From Trochalopteron elliotii (Eukaryota > Chordata > Aves > Passeriformes > Leiothrichidae), in contig JANPWX010000359.1 of the NCBI GenBank assembly GCA_024734555.1, positions 1,922,129 through 1,986,128 on the forward strand: a DNA stretch of 64,000 nucleotides. Reading direction: 5' to 3'. Both the position numbers and the translations under genes were made by a program. Positions 1 through 14,700 of this stretch are shown in pieces (within the stretch, counting starts at the first letter, position 1; each line of letters begins with the position of its first letter). The notes under the pieces are model-generated. The model had not been told where the DNA came from. It worked only from the letters and a program-made list of their open reading frames with translations, and did no database searches.

Positions 1-59
1 TGAAATCTTAAATGACTCATCAAGCCAAAAGTGGGTGTGAGTTTGCCAAGCAGATGGAG

Positions 60-250
60 GTGGTGAGATGCAGGAAGAGGTTGCCCAGAGAAGTTATTCA
101 TGCTCCATCCCTGGAACTGTTCAAGGCCAGGCTGGATGGGGCTTTGGGAAACCTTTGGGTCTAGTGAAAGGTGTCCCTGCCCACAGCAGGGGGATTGGTA
201 ACGGTTAATCTTTACAGTCTCTTCCAGCTTCCATGCTATGATTCTGTGAA
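60..250 (+). repeat. CR1 LINE, 3'-terminal fragment
   Basis: This stretch matches the familiar 3' end of avian CR1 non-LTR retrotransposons. It has the 'ggttgcccagagaag' block near 80, 'ccatccctggaactgttcaa' near 106, 'aaggccaggctggatggggc' near 123, and the terminal 'ctatgattctgtga' at about 235-249. The orientation is sense on the plus strand. It is 5'-truncated, as nearly all CR1 copies are, and diverged, for example where 'ggtaacggttaatctttaca' replaces the usual sequence. No reverse transcriptase coding remains. It is the clearest sign, with the copy at 33 kb, that the host is a bird. Confidence 0.9.
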
Positions 251-3200
251 TGTTACTTTAAAGATTATTCTAACTGATTCCCTCTAACACTCAAGTGTCA
301 TTAAAAAAATTCCAACAAAGAACAAATGCAATTTTATTGTATTCACTTTTCTTTGCATTTTTGAAGTAAAATACAGAAAAAGAGTTATGGAAATCAGATA
401 ACTTGTAGAAAATCATAGTGTGGTGTGGTGAGTGGGAGGTATCCAGCAGAGCTTCACTGAACACTCGTGTTTGCGGACAAGAAATACTGTTTTTAAAATC
501 AAGGATGCTAAATAGGATTTCTTGAAGAGAGTAGTCATGTTATGCCCCCATCTAAGAGCATAATTTAGACTGTCGCTGCTCCAAGTTATGTGCGGCAGGA
601 TCCCAGTTCAGGACTAGATGCAGGAAGTTCTTTATCTCCAGCAGTTGCTTGTTGCCTACAGTTTGCCGTGCTCTGTCCTCATGTGTTTTCTATCTGTAAT
701 CTTGAATGTGAAAGATAGCGGAGGAAGCGCTGCTGAAGACTAAAGCAGCAAGGTCCATCAGATGTATATGATGTCTGTGCAACTTTCCTGCATCCAGGTA
801 ACACCCTGAATCTGAAAAAAATCAGTTCTGTTTTGACACAGAGAAATATGCAAAGATACTAAACAAAGATAGCAGTTTCCTTTAATATACTCTTTTAATC
901 TGCATATTTTTGCTTTAACTTGCTTCATTAATTTGTATTCAGATATGGAGAAATTCAAGATTACCTGCATTGCAAGTTGTATCCTGATCTCTGCTATAAA
1001 CATTTACAGTGCAGTAATCCATTTATTTACCCAAAAAAATAAAGTAACTGATGATAAACTAGATTTCTGTTATGACAAAGCAATGGAATTTTCCATGCAA
1101 AAATGCTGAATGATTAAAAAGGCACCCAAAACTGGGTATGATAATGAGCTGTTAAAATATTATCCTGAAATCTCCTTTTACTTTTCATCCCAGTAATTTA
1201 CAGAATCATTAAGTGCAAGCTGCATAAAGTATTTCCAGTCATAGGTTTTAAGAAGGAATTACGACTGTTCAGCACAGAAGATGTCAATGCTTTTAAAATG
1301 AATATTTTTTTTCCATAACTCTTGTACAAGCTAGAAGTCAGAATAAGGTTTCTGGGTCCTGTCAGAAAAGAAGGTGTAGATTTTTGGAGGGAATATTGTT
1401 CTTTGGCTACATCATGCTCATGCAAAGTAAGCTGGAGTCTCTAAAACTATGAGCATGGATGGAATTTTATGAACCCATAATATCTGAAACCTGAGGCTCA
1501 GCTTCAGACAGCTTGATGTGCTTCAGACATTCCTGCTTAATTATTTTGGAAGAACACATCAACATTTCTGTTCCTTACCAATCAAAATGCCTCAAACCTT
1601 TGAACAAATTATTCCCCTATGGATTGAAGATCTGCCAATACTGCTTTTTCTGTCCTGCAGAAAATACATTTTAGGAGACAAATATGACGTTGTTATGAAC
1701 AGATTGGAAGGTAGCCTGCTGTCTTTATACAACCTGTTCTCAGTCTGCAGAATCACCGGTATGTTTGTAGGCAGGCAGTGCACTGGCATTCACTTTGAAC
1801 CATTTGTTAGGGTCAGAATTGAGCCTCTCTGTTCACCTCCCACAGAAGCACTTTGGTAGAGAAGGCAAAATGGTGAAGATTCTGTTCCTACTTTTAGCTC
1901 TTTAACTCCTTAGTCAGCCCATTTCCACTGGCACAATAATTACTATGCAGAACTTTCTTGTGCAGATAAACCTTGTGCAGATAAATCCCCTGCCTTTGGA
2001 GCGTGTGCATTTTCACTGCTGCACATTATGCTGCTATGCTGCTATCTGATGTCACCTCGGACAAATCTGTGTCATTGCTATGCTGCCTGTCTTATGCCAG
2101 AGATGGATGCTTTTCTGCTCATAATAAAGTGGAAGTCACTGAAGAAAAAGTAATATGGTTAGGCACATATTGGCTGGCTAGTGTGCAGTTAAGTTAACCA
2201 ACAGATTCCTGTTGTTTAAATAGCTATAAATGTTGCTCCTGACCCAAAAAGGGCTCACCTCTTTCTTCAAATGTAAACCAGGTATCCCATACCTTTTTCT
2301 TGCTGTTGCTAACAGCATGCAATACAGGTCTTGTTGTTCAGTCTGACTGCTGCAAAATTCTCAAGACTGTGAAATCCAAAGCATCAATTCAAGAGCCACA
2401 TGCATTTTTTAATCTCTGTGCAATATCACTTTTAATAGTTTGAATAGTTAAATTCAAAGTAGGCTTTAGCAAGGTTTCTTACCATAGATTATAGCATCAA
2501 CATTTTTAGTTTTATATTAACTTGAAATCATGGGAATATTTCCAAAAAAAGAAAAATCAGGATGAACCAGCTTTTACTTTACTGAAGTCTAAAATTTGTC
2601 TCCGCAGAGAATTAAGCCTGGATGACTTCATTTGTATGGGAAACTTTTTATAATCTCTATTTTAGGCATCAAGCCTAGGTGTTCTGACTCACTTTCTCCA
2701 GAGACTGTTTACCTCTTTCCCCTGATACAGAAAAGTTAGATTTCCACTATGCCTGAGGTGTCGAACCTCCTTTAGATATTTAGTTCAGTGAAGACCACAC
2801 AACAGTAAAAATTAGGCTTCTGTTGGAAAATTTCATAAGCTTTCAATAATGAAGAGTTGATAACATATTACTGATAATATTTAAATCAAATCATAAGTAG
2901 ACTTGCAAAACTTTGTGGTAGTGTAACTATATTTTTGATATTTCATAGTTAAAACTGAAATTACTAATGCTGATGTTTTACTCTTTTATTTGATATAATC
3001 AGTTAAAATAGATTTAAGAATATATAGGTAGGGATATCACTCTGGATTTAATAACTAACATATCAGTTTAATGCTATTTTTTTTGCTCTCTGTTGAATCT
3101 AGTTCACAGATATAGAGCTGGCAAACATTAATAGTATCATTATTGCCTGTTAATATAGCTCATTAACATGTTATAGTAGTCATTAACTTTACAAGGAAAT

Positions 3201-6200
3201 ATTGATTCCTATGGAAATAAAGGCTTCAAGTTAAAAATAAATAAATGAAGAAATGTCTCCGGGAACAATCTGTGAACTGCATATGCATTTAATTCTTATA
3301 ATCATTGTACTTTCATGCTGTTCACAAGACTGCTTGCTCATAGTACAAGTTCTAATGGCATAATAAAAATGCATTGTATTTTACTGTCATTTGATATTTG
3401 TTGCTTTTGTAATTGTGATGCCATTATACAAGGAAAAAAATTCCCTGTGATCAGAATCTTCTTGTAGTAATATGGGGAATTGATGTTTGTTTACCCATGG
3501 CATACATGTAAGTCCTGGGTGTAATTCTTCCAGTTTTGAGGCCTGAAGAATAGGCCTATATTTAGGTGTAAGTAAGGTTACATAATTTTGTTCTGTAACT
3601 ACATTCAGTTAGTATACAAATCAAGTGCATTGTGGCTATGCTTTCTTTTCAGTACTCAGGTGAACATGCCCTGTTTGTCAACAACATGGGCATTTTCAGA
3701 CCCTTCTCAGGGCTTTCATCAATTGAGAATACAAAAGAAGTTTCTGCAGACTTGGAGTCTTGCTGTTACTCTCCTTCAACAGCAAGATGTGTCTGACTTC
3801 CCTCTTCTGGTTCTATTAACATTCATCAGTGATGATGAATTCCTAAGATCTGAAATGTGGAAGTTTTTCTCTGTACTATTTGAGCTCTCATTTTCTTACC
3901 ATGTGGTTATGATTTGGGGCATTAAACCAGTAAAAATTGCTTTTTAATTTCGACATAATTTTTATTTTCTGGAAATCCTTAAGTCTTTATGTGTGTTTGC
4001 AGATTTTCCAGGTAAAGTAAGCTGCTACTCAGGTGCCTTTCCAGGTGTCTGATGACTTCATATATAATTTCTCCTCATTGCCTTTAATACATGTTTTTAT
4101 AAATTATAGATTGTTAGAAATTCTTCTGAAAGCTTAAATTTCACTTGTATATGGAGGTAAAACTGATCTCATGGTTGGTCCAAAACATGATCTAAAATGC
4201 AGCAGTAATTTTCTTGAGCTAATATGGCCTACCTAGGATGGATCAAAAAGTTTGATTTGCTTACACCATCCTGAATGTTTTTTGTAATTTAACACATGAT
4301 CTTTGTTATTCTGTCAATGACTTGTTATCCTCAGTATTTATAACTCCCTTAATCTTTGTTTCAGTTTGATTCCTTTCCAACAAATGATTTATAAAGAATA
4401 TTAAATAGCTAGGCACTAACACCTCTGCTCTGTGGCAATGCCCTTGGAAGTACAGACACAGCCTGGTGCTTTCCAGTGAGATCAACAAGACCTATCCTTT
4501 ACCAGTTTAATTCTTTTAATGTATTCAATGCTGATTTTGTGTCCTTGTTTATTAATTAGGATATTGTGCAGTGTGCATTTAGTTGTGCTTTACAGGAAAC
4601 TGAGTGTATTGTACAACACTATTAACCTTTATCAATCAAAAATGTAATCTCATAAAAATATTGAACTATATTCAGATCTATTATCTCTAAGAGCATTTAG
4701 ATTAGTACTTCAATATATTGCTGTCCTTTAATTGAGTCTGCTGTCAACTATTTCATTATTTTCGTTGGGATCAACACAGGATAACAAAGTCTGTAATTAC
4801 TTCAAGTATTTCCCCACTTACCCTTTCTGTGTCTTGGCAGAAGATTATTTTCTTAGCTTGCTCCTCTGAAAATTACCATTAAGAATTGGAGATGAGTCTT
4901 TGGTCTCACTGAAAATCCACAACAGTTCAGTCTTCTCTTATACCAGTTCTCCTCTATCTATTAGTTGAGAGTTATCTGGATGTGCCAAGCTAGAACTGCT
5001 TTTGAATTAAATTAATTTAAAGTAGCTTCTATTGTAATATCTTGTCTCAGTACTAACAGAATGGGTTCATTATAACCACATAATTTACTTTCTATAAGCA
5101 AAGAACATAGTAGAAATATTTATGGAAAATCTCTGTGTCTGTGTTGGTAACACTTGCCCCTTGCTTATTGAACAATATCCCGATACAATTAAGATACTGA
5201 TCATTATTAGTGTAATAAAGTCTCTTCCTTTGGCATTAATTGTAGTGGTCACAGACTCTTCTTATGACTTTCAACTTTCCTCATTAGTGGTTTGCTTTCC
5301 AGTGGCTAATTTATATTCATTGCTATTATCATCCCATTTTCTAAATGACATTTTCCAAGAGATTTGTTTGTTTTCCTGTGCTTCATCTGGGTTATTAATT
5401 AATTTCTCCTCTTGTCTTTATCATGGCTTTAAAAATTTTGTGGTCTCTAGGGAAGTGTTCCAAATCACAAGTTCCTTCTTTTTTTAAGTATTATTTATTT
5501 TAAATTATTTTTCACAGAATATCCGCCTTATGTTTGTTCCACTTCTTTCTTGAAAGCAGTCTTTTAAAGCCCCAAACACACGCCTTTGATATGGACTCCA
5601 CTGCTTTTGCACACAATGAGTATAATGATGTCATGTAGTCAAGCAATTGCCTTTTACTCCTGGAACCAATTCCTGTTTCTGTCTAGGTGATGTAAGCTTC
5701 ACATTTTTTCTTTTTTATTTGGAGGCAATGCTTTTTGACCCAGGGAAGTGTCGTCTGTAGTTTGTGTATTCTGTGGTAGCTGTAATGGTGGCAGTATGGC
5801 ACTTCCCTTCTGATGTGTCCCTGTGTGGCAATTTAGCAGCCTTTGCAGTCAAGATAGATAGGGGAAACAGTATTCTTAGGTGAGCAATTTGAGTATCACC
5901 CAGTCATTGGTAATTCTGTGTGAACATTTGAGGATACTGATGTCTCCAAAAGTACCTGTTGAACTTTTTGAACAGAGGGTGAGTGGGACTTAAGAGGGAC
6001 CTGAAGAGGTTAGGAATCTGTCTCACTCTCTTTTAGTGCATACAGATTTAATTTGTTTCAGCTCTTCCCTGTCTCTTATGAATATTGTGAAAGAATATTG
6101 TGTATTCACTCTAGATTTTGGACATTGTGACCAGAATATGTATATTCTTCAACAGAATATTCTTGGAATAACAAGAGTATTCTGGAAAAACTTCTGCTTT

Positions 6201-8698
6201 AGTATAGGCCATGCTTTTGCAATATTTTTTCTTCTTACTCCCTTCACTCATGTCTCTAGCAAATTTTCGAAATAGCTGCTGCAGCTGTAAAAAAAGATTT
6301 TTTTTTTAAATCAGGTGGGCACAAAAGCAGAATTAAGGTTTAAAAGTTCCATCAAATCTTTCTCTTTCTACCATTTTGCAGTCAGAAAGATTTCGTATGC
6401 GCTTAAATAAATTGTTCCCCTCCTCTATGAATTTCAGTATAATCCCACATAGTTCAGACATTTCAACAGCAGTGGTTGCCACCATAACTGCTTCTTATGG
6501 GAAAAGTAAGCTAAACCCTCATATTAGATTAGTGGCTTTTTATTGCACTAGATGTGGAAATATTCAGTGAATAACCAGTCATTGCAAGAGGCTTTTCAGC
6601 AGCAATGCTCCAAAGCAGTGCACTGAAAAGGAGAATGATGTGGTTGGATTAGCAATGGCCATACCAAAAGAAGTATTGACCCACTTCCAGTAAAAATCCA
6701 TCAGTTACCACAGGAAGATGAATCTAGCAATATCAGTAATATTTCCAGCTGAAAACCTTTTGTATCAAGCCATGCAGCCTACGTTTTACTGTTTGAGAAA
6801 TTGTAGCTTTGTATTTCTGTTTGCCAGCAACTGGCTGCTGTACTACAAAAGCACAATTATTCATTTCAGTGGAAGGGACTTCTGATAACACCCTACCCCT
6901 GAATTCCCTCTCCTCCTCATTGTGTTCTGGCTGAAGCGTCTCTTTATCCCTGATTTATTACAGGAAAAAAAAGTGTTTTTCATCTCTTTATGATTTTACA
7001 TTTTCTACTGGTCATATATATATTTTTTAAAATTTATTTTTATTTTGTTCTACACCCTACATGGCTTTGTTCAAATCTAGACTGGGTAAGACCAGTTTAG
7101 GTTTTCCCAATTTTGCTAATTGTTCCTTAGATATTGCAAGGTTTCAGACCTGCTGACAGTCACTGTCCCCACTCAAAGGATGTTTGTAACAAGCCTGAGG
7201 ATCCCTGTGAATTACTGCCCATTTCAGAATCACTTATAAATTAGAGGCTGTATAGACACTCTGATTTAGTAAGTATACTAAAGAAAATACTTTCCAGAAT
7301 GTTGTTTTGGCTCTTGATAAACATCCATTTTACAGTTAAGGAAAAAAAAAAAAGCCAGCTCAAATATTTAAAAGTAAAACAGCAAAAGACGAAACAGAAC
7401 AAAAAAAGGATTCTAAATTCCCCCATTTTAAGCCCTTCTGTTTTTCAGTGATTATGTATTTTCTGTACTCAGAGGCTATGTGTCTCTCTAGGTTTTAAAA
7501 GAACACAGGAAAGAATAGCATCATACAAATTTGGTTCTTTTCTGTAGGAGCAGTATTGAAAGAACAGTTTCTTACTTTGCAGGGCCTTGTAAAAGTATAA
7601 AAGAAGTATCTGCTAACAATGATTTTGAAGACCAGATATGTATATGATTCAAAAATGTTGATTCCAACAATATTGCAGTGCAAATCCAGATCATAAATCT
7701 TACCCGATTTCTCTTGATTTAAACTATTGGCCTTACTTTCTGATTTTTAAGTCTTATTGTGGAAGTGTTTTTTCTTGCCAATGGGAAGCTTGGCAACACA
7801 GATTGGAATGTTTGCAGTCTAGTTACATGATGTGTCAGCCTGGCTGATGTATCAACTCCAAACACAGTTGGATCAAACTGTAGATTTATTTGGCAAGTCT
7901 AAAGCAGAATTTCTACTCTCCTACTGCCCCATCCCCTCAATTTAAGATTTTCTGTCAAATATCATTTATGCTTTGAAAACCTTTATGGGAATGGATGAAT
8001 TCTGTCCAGTAGAAAAGGCTAATAAGAAAGTTGTCACATGCATTGACCAAGGCCCATCATGTCAATGCAAGACTGGTGCATTGTCCATGCAAAAGTGGTT
8101 GGATTTATTTTCCTTGGAAGGATGACTAATGTATAATTTGACAGTCTCAGGCTCTGACCTATGAATACACATTTTTAAAGGATTCTTCTTTGCAAAGATT
8201 TTGGGTTTTATTCCTTTTCGGAAATGTATTTCTCCAAGCGAACCCAAATTTGAATCCCCATTCAATTTGATCATGTTTGAAAAAAAAAAAACAACTGCTT
8301 ATTTAAAATAATTTACTTACACTTACACTAATCAAATATATGACAAAGACCTTAATCCTCAGAAGAATCACTGATTATTTCAGGGAAAAAGTAAAATGAA
8401 AAAAAGGAAAAAGCAAATGGAGAGAAAATTATCAGGAGGAACTGGGAGGGGGAAGCAGGTGGGAAGCAAAGGAAAACCAACCAATTTGGCACCTGTGAGG
8501 GTCTACATCTGGAAATGGTAAAGAATAAATTGTTTTAAAAGCTTGTGATATCACATAAAAGCAGGTAATCTCATTCTAAGGGAATGATGGAAGCTTTTAA
8601 CTGAAAAAAAAGAGAGAAGGAATAAGAAAAGAGACCTTCTTCCTGCCTTGTCGTTTTCCAGCAGATTGATATGACTACTGCAGATGCCTCAAGTACAA

Positions 8699-8700
<2 letters not shown>
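251..8700. other. AT-rich noncoding stretch, no gene seen
   Basis: I see no supported gene here. The longest open frames (plus strand 1518-1859, 3588-3947 and 5122-5487, 113-121 codons) have AT-driven hydrophobic or mixed composition, no recognisable domain and no convincing splice context. They are expected by chance at this base composition. Short A and T homopolymers are scattered through it, for example near 6299 and 8280. It is probably intergenic or intronic DNA. Confidence 0.7.

Positions 8701-8784
<84 letters not shown>
8701..8784. repeat. (TATC)n tetranucleotide microsatellite, 21 uninterrupted copies
   Basis: There are 84 bases of perfect TATC repeat (equivalently ATCT, or GATA on the other strand). 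It is flanked by 'aagtacaaat' on the left and ends at 'tatccatgtg' on the right. The array is pure with no interruptions, so it is likely to be length-polymorphic in the population. Confidence 0.98.
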
Positions 8785-11700
8785 CATGTGTTCTTTGTAA
8801 TTTTTTTGGTTGATGAAGGATTTTTCTATGCTTATTGAAAGCAAAACAGAGAAACTATTACCAAGCCAATTATGTAATTTGTAAGACTTACACATCCAGC
8901 ATGCCAAATGAATCTCCTCTGGAGACAACACTTTTTACTTTTTGATTAAATCTAGAATACCGAAGCTAAAACCCAATGTTCCAGGGCCTGTGTAAAAATT
9001 CCCATTATCTCAGGAAGAGCAATTATTCTCTGATGTAAGTTACAGTACTGTCTTGGAATGGCAAAAAGGCTAAACTAAGATCAAAATGGTATTCTAAACT
9101 AATTCAGATGAGAAGAGGCATTAGCAAATAATTACCATAAAAAATGTTCAATTATTATATTTGAATAGTACTTTTTATTACAGTCTCAAGCAAATACATT
9201 TGTTTATCCCAGTAGCTCATCTCTGTGCTGAGAGTTTTCATATTATGCTTCACAAATTTGGAACCATTAAAAAGCAAACAAACTACTGGAGATTGCATGC
9301 ATATAGCTAAAATGATGAATATTTATGACTGCAAGTGTGATATTTCACCCTGAATTCTGTTGGCAGTGGATGATGGCATAGAAGAAGGGGTTGATGCTCT
9401 TTCTGGATTCTATATCTTTAATTCAAGGTCCATATAGCATATTTGGTACTTTAGTTTAACATCCAGAATCTAGCAACACAAATTTTGGCTTCTCTGTTTT
9501 GATAACAGCATTTTTCTCTTTTTAATCAAGCCTGTTTTAAGAGACAGGTATAGCTCAAGGGAAAAAAAAATCCACTATTAAAACTGAATTCCAGTAGCAG
9601 CATCTTGTTTTGCTTGGACAACTAAAGAGGATCAGCAGAACGCATGCTTTAATGAGAATGAGGTGAAGTGCTTGTCTAATGTATGTCATCCTGATCAGGG
9701 AAGAGCGATTATTCATCTGAGTCCAGACTGCATTCTTTGATTTGAGACAAAAATACAATTTAAAATTATTAATTAAAATTTCTAATCTTTTTTTCCTTCC
9801 TTTGGCTAAAAATAAAATAACATCGTACAAAATTTGTAATTCCCTAATGTTTCAGGGAAGGTTTTTTTTAATAAATAAGATTCTGGCTCTGATCATGCAG
9901 CTGAAGGGCTTTACACTAAGTCCTAAAAAAGACTCTACCTAACTTTTCTCCAGTAAAGGTCTATATAAATTTAGCTGCTGTCAGCCCAAAAATCTCAGCT
10001 ATCTGGAGTCAGAATCCTATTCTTCAGATGTATTTGATATAAAGGAACATCTTTTTTATGCGACTCTTTCAAGAGAAAAACATTTCTGTTGTCTGATGAT
10101 CAGTTGACATTAGGGAAGAGAGGATGTAGCTGAACATAAGATTTTGATGAGTCAATTTAAGAGACCCTCCTTATCTCCTATTTTTTTTTATTTGTATCCG
10201 TTATACTTTTAATGTAGCAAACTCTTATTTCTTTAACTAAATTTATAGTCCTACATACAAGATTTCACATTAATGAATAGAAATGCTTAAGTGAGTGTAC
10301 TTCTGCAGTGGGAAGAATGAGACAACAATACATTATATGACTACCTAGAAAAACTTTATACAATTCTCCTGAAGGTAAAACTGATACTTCCTGTGTCTGA
10401 TTTAGCTGATGTTATGCCTAGCAAGATGCTGGCTTTAAGGAAAGAATTGCAGGGAAATAAGGTTTTGACTTAATCAGTATTGCAATGCCCCAGATTATCA
10501 GATATTCTCTACCCTTCATTCCTAGATTGACTCCTCAAGCTCTTTGAAAGGCAGGTTGTCCATGCCATAGACTCAAGGTAACACTTCTAAAGAACACCAA
10601 GAGCACACAGAGGAAGGCTTCTATCTACATAAGGGGAAGGGGAGCTGGGGTCATCTGGTTTTTTTACTTTAATTTGGTTGTACATACATCAAACATTGTA
10701 TCTATGATAATATCTACTGCCATTGGAACTATCCCCATTATTTTGCAGAGTTACAGTTATTTCTTTTTTTTTTCAGAAAAAATGTTATCCAACAGGTTTG
10801 TGTAAATTATGAGACTTAGCTCAGTCTTCCTTTATTATTTATAGATAAACAAATAAAAAAGGACATAACCAGCCATAGAATTTTTTTTAAAGCTTGGTCA
10901 ATAAATTATAGCCTTGCTATGAAAAGCATGCTGTGTAAATGCATTTTCTGCTAGTATACATTAAAATCTTACAAGGGCATGAGGAATTGAAAGTATCTTT
11001 CTAATGGATCATCCATCTTAGAAATTATTTGAATTCATGGATTAAATGTCAGCTTTGAAAGCTTTTGGTGATTTATTTTGGATCTTAGAAGAAGTAACAT
11101 CTCTACTGCAAAATAAAATTATTGCATTTTCATATTCTGCATTACTTATTTCTGGAAAAATATTTTTAGAAAAATAACTTGGGGATGCTTCCACCCTCCA
11201 GCTTTGAAAGTTTCTAGCATTCCATGTTGCATTTGTAGAGAAGTTGCCAAGACAGAAGTGGAAAAGAGCTAGGCCGAGTGCTTTATGGGACTAAAACATG
11301 CATTGAAAAGATGACACTGGCTGAATGTGCTGATATGGTTTCTCAGTTGCCAGTACACAGAACTTGGACAGAGTTTAGCACAGAACTTCAAAAAGAATTG
11401 AAGTATTATAGCAAACCCTTACAGCTCTTGCAATGGAAGTGAAGGGAAAAATCAAAAGTATTTATCAACTTGACACGATCACTTAAAAATGGGGTAGAGA
11501 GAAGGCTCTGTGTCCCTTCCCTCACCCCAGGCAAAGTGAGAAATATTGATGGAGAGATGATTGACAGTCAGTTAAAGCAATAGAAAGATCCTTTGGCCTT
11601 TTCATGGATTTAAATCAGGTTTGGAAACACATTAAATAGAATTAACTTCAGACATTTAATAGTAATGCCTGACTAAGAGCTGAGTTACTTTAAGCACCTC

Positions 11701-14700
11701 TGTAATTGAAGAAGATTGATAGACATGTCCAAAGGCAATTCAGCCTCCTCAGTATCTGGACTGTCCCTCTGGTACTATCCCATTTTCTCCTCTGTGATAG
11801 TTTCCAGACTGAAATTTTTTGAGTAAGTGGCTAAAATGAGACAGATTGAATCCAGGTTTAAGAAGCCAAAATCATTTTATACTGATGAGGAGAAGCAGGG
11901 ACAAAATTATTTATGGAGCTAGCTTTACAGGCACTGAACATAGTGGAGATCTGTTTGCCTTAGATTACTTGTACTTTGATGGCATTTGTTGTTTAAATGC
12001 TTAAGAAATAGTCTCTCAACTGATTTCTTAATAAAAAAGCAAAGGAGACTGATCTCTTTTTCAAGTGCCTGCAAAAGTATTCCAGCAGAGGAGCTTATAA
12101 GTAAAGATGCAGTGTCCCTATTTTAATAATCAGGAAAAGTATCAGTAAGGCAATATGCAGTGATCCCTTTTACTTTTTGAATATGAAAATGCTGGATCTT
12201 ACATGTTCCTTTAATGAGAAAGTGCCAAGGAGACTCTAAGATTAAGATTTAATAAGTACAGAGTTAAGAAAGTTAAATTTATGTTGTCAGAAAATGTGGA
12301 TGGAAAAATTGAAATCTTTGTTACAAAGAGAACATAGAGAGAACCTCAAGATCTTCATGCAACTCTGAGAAAACGAAGGACTAAATTTTAATGAGTTAAG
12401 GTCTGTGAACAGTTTCAGAAAAGGACTGCCAAACAAGCAAGGAAGTATTTGTTTTAAGTGAATAAAGGTCTTTAGGTAATCAGAATTGCAGGTTTTCTAT
12501 TATTATGAGCTAAGAGAAAGCCTTGATGTTCTGCTAACCTTTGCCTAAAGATTCAGTAAAAGCCTCTCTCAGGAGTACAATACTGAAAATAGGAAGAACA
12601 ACAGCAGACTGTTGGTAGCATGAACAGGGTAGGGGAAAAACCCTAAAGATGCTTTAATGTTATTAGGCGTGTTTCAGAAACAAGTTTATTTTGAACACTG
12701 TGGTCAAGTCTGGTTATTTCTCCTAGAAAGTGTTATGGAAAGAGAATTGATCTAAATATAGGAGATAAAAGTGATTGAGACATAGGGCAATAAGTTTCTA
12801 TAAAAATAGACTATAAATGTTGGGATTATAATGAAGCAAGAAGACGAAAATGAAAGGACGTGAAACTGGAAAATTAAGAAGATAATTTGTGTGTTCCCTT
12901 TACAGGAATTCCTATACAAGGGAATCCCATTATACAAGATCAAAAGGAATTCAAATGTATTGAAAGTAACTAATATAATTATGACAGGACGTTTCAAGTT
13001 GCTGTGCTTTCAGTTGATGTCCACTTCATCGCATGCTTGCACACTGGTGCTATTCCCTACTGGCAGAAGTCCTATTCAGACCTTGTAGGACATGTTTTTT
13101 CAGTAGTAGAGAGCCAAATCTTGATTCCATTTATTAGGTGAGTGTTAGCTGATGTCTATAGCTTCCAATGTGTCACATGAGTTAATGTTTTCCAGCCATT
13201 TTTCCATGGTACAGAGAACTGCCCCACAACTCTTACCTTTGTTCATAGTGTCTGGGGAAGGCAGAACAATGCTGACATTCCTGAGTTACCAGACTTTTTC
13301 TTTTACCTGGGGATGCCATTCCTTTGCTGTACGAAGAAGTCCTCTAGTAGATACTAATTTCCAGAGTAGCCATACAACTAAATTCATGATTACTATATCA
13401 AATGGGAGGGAAAAAAAAAGATAAAAACCAAATTAAAATAGAGATATGCTAGCCAGAATAACCGACTCCAGTTTTTTTAAACTTTGGTGGAACTTAACCT
13501 CCATTTGGTGATATTGAACAGAACAGTCTTGTTAAGCAGAATGGAAACAGGCTGAAAGTATGTGGCAGATACATGGCCCAAAATATCAGTGCTGGTTTGT
13601 TGTCTTGAAAGTAGTCAAAAGTGTATTCTGGGAATGGGCATATGGTCTGACAAAGAAGTTTGAAACATTAGAAACACAGGAAACATAAGGATATGGTAAA
13701 AGAACATAAGAACAACGTTTAAAAGCACTTACCTTCTCTTAAAATACACTAAAGGATGTTGAAAAGGCTGTTATAAACATTCCTGCAACTTGGGCTGTGG
13801 GTTACTGCTCTTTAGTCGATTCGTACTTATGGCTGAGTAGGACATGGCTTTCTTAGCCACACAGGTGAACAAAACCTCTCAAGTTTGTGACTAGTAGATG
13901 AAAAAGGTTTCATATGTGGTCAGAATAAGTGTTTGGCTGTCTTGATGGATGGTTATACCAAACAGAGCGCTGCTATAGACAATAAATACCTGAAATCAAA
14001 ACATTATTCATGGCCAGTTTGGAAACAACAATGAAACATGCTTAAAACAATAATTTTACTTAGTATTTACATAACTACCTTGAAAGACACAGACCTTTTT
14101 CCCTTGGGGAAAATGAAATTTGAAAAATTGATGCAAGTTATTCTGAAGATAGAGTTAACCCAGAGATAAATATTCTGAACTGTTGCTGGAATAGCCTATG
14201 TGAGTAAAAAGGCACTAAAGATTCATTGCCTTTGCTTTGGCCAGGATGGATGAGGGAGAAAGAAATTGGTTCTGTGTGAGAAAGAGAGACAGGAATTTTA
14301 GTGAGTAGCTTTTTAAAAAGCTTTTATGGCTAAAAGACGTAATTTCAAATACAAAAGAAATCTCACAATTTAAGTGAGATAAGTATTAGTTATAGCTATT
14401 TTAGGATGAACTAATGCAGTCCTGAGATTTTGGAATGAGACAGGACCACTGTTTGCATGTTGCTTTTAAAAAGGCAGGAACACGAAAGGAAGCTTCAGTG
14501 TCTGCCTCACTGGGGAATGCTTAGGACCATGCTGTGTTTGAATACTCTGTCTTCCCCATTTTTGCCTGAAAGCCAAGTGAATGTTTTAGTTTGAATCAGA
14601 TGACTGCAGGAGGTACAGAAATGCATGGCTGCTGGTGAGTGATGTTCTTCCTGAGGTGAGGTGAAAGGTCAATTGTACATGTTTTTCTCTGCCGATCTGC

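Noticed and set aside
5122..5487. 121-codon hydrophobic plus-strand frame resembling a membrane protein
   Set aside because: The hydrophobicity follows from T-rich DNA, there is no conserved family pattern, and similar frames occur by chance in this base composition.
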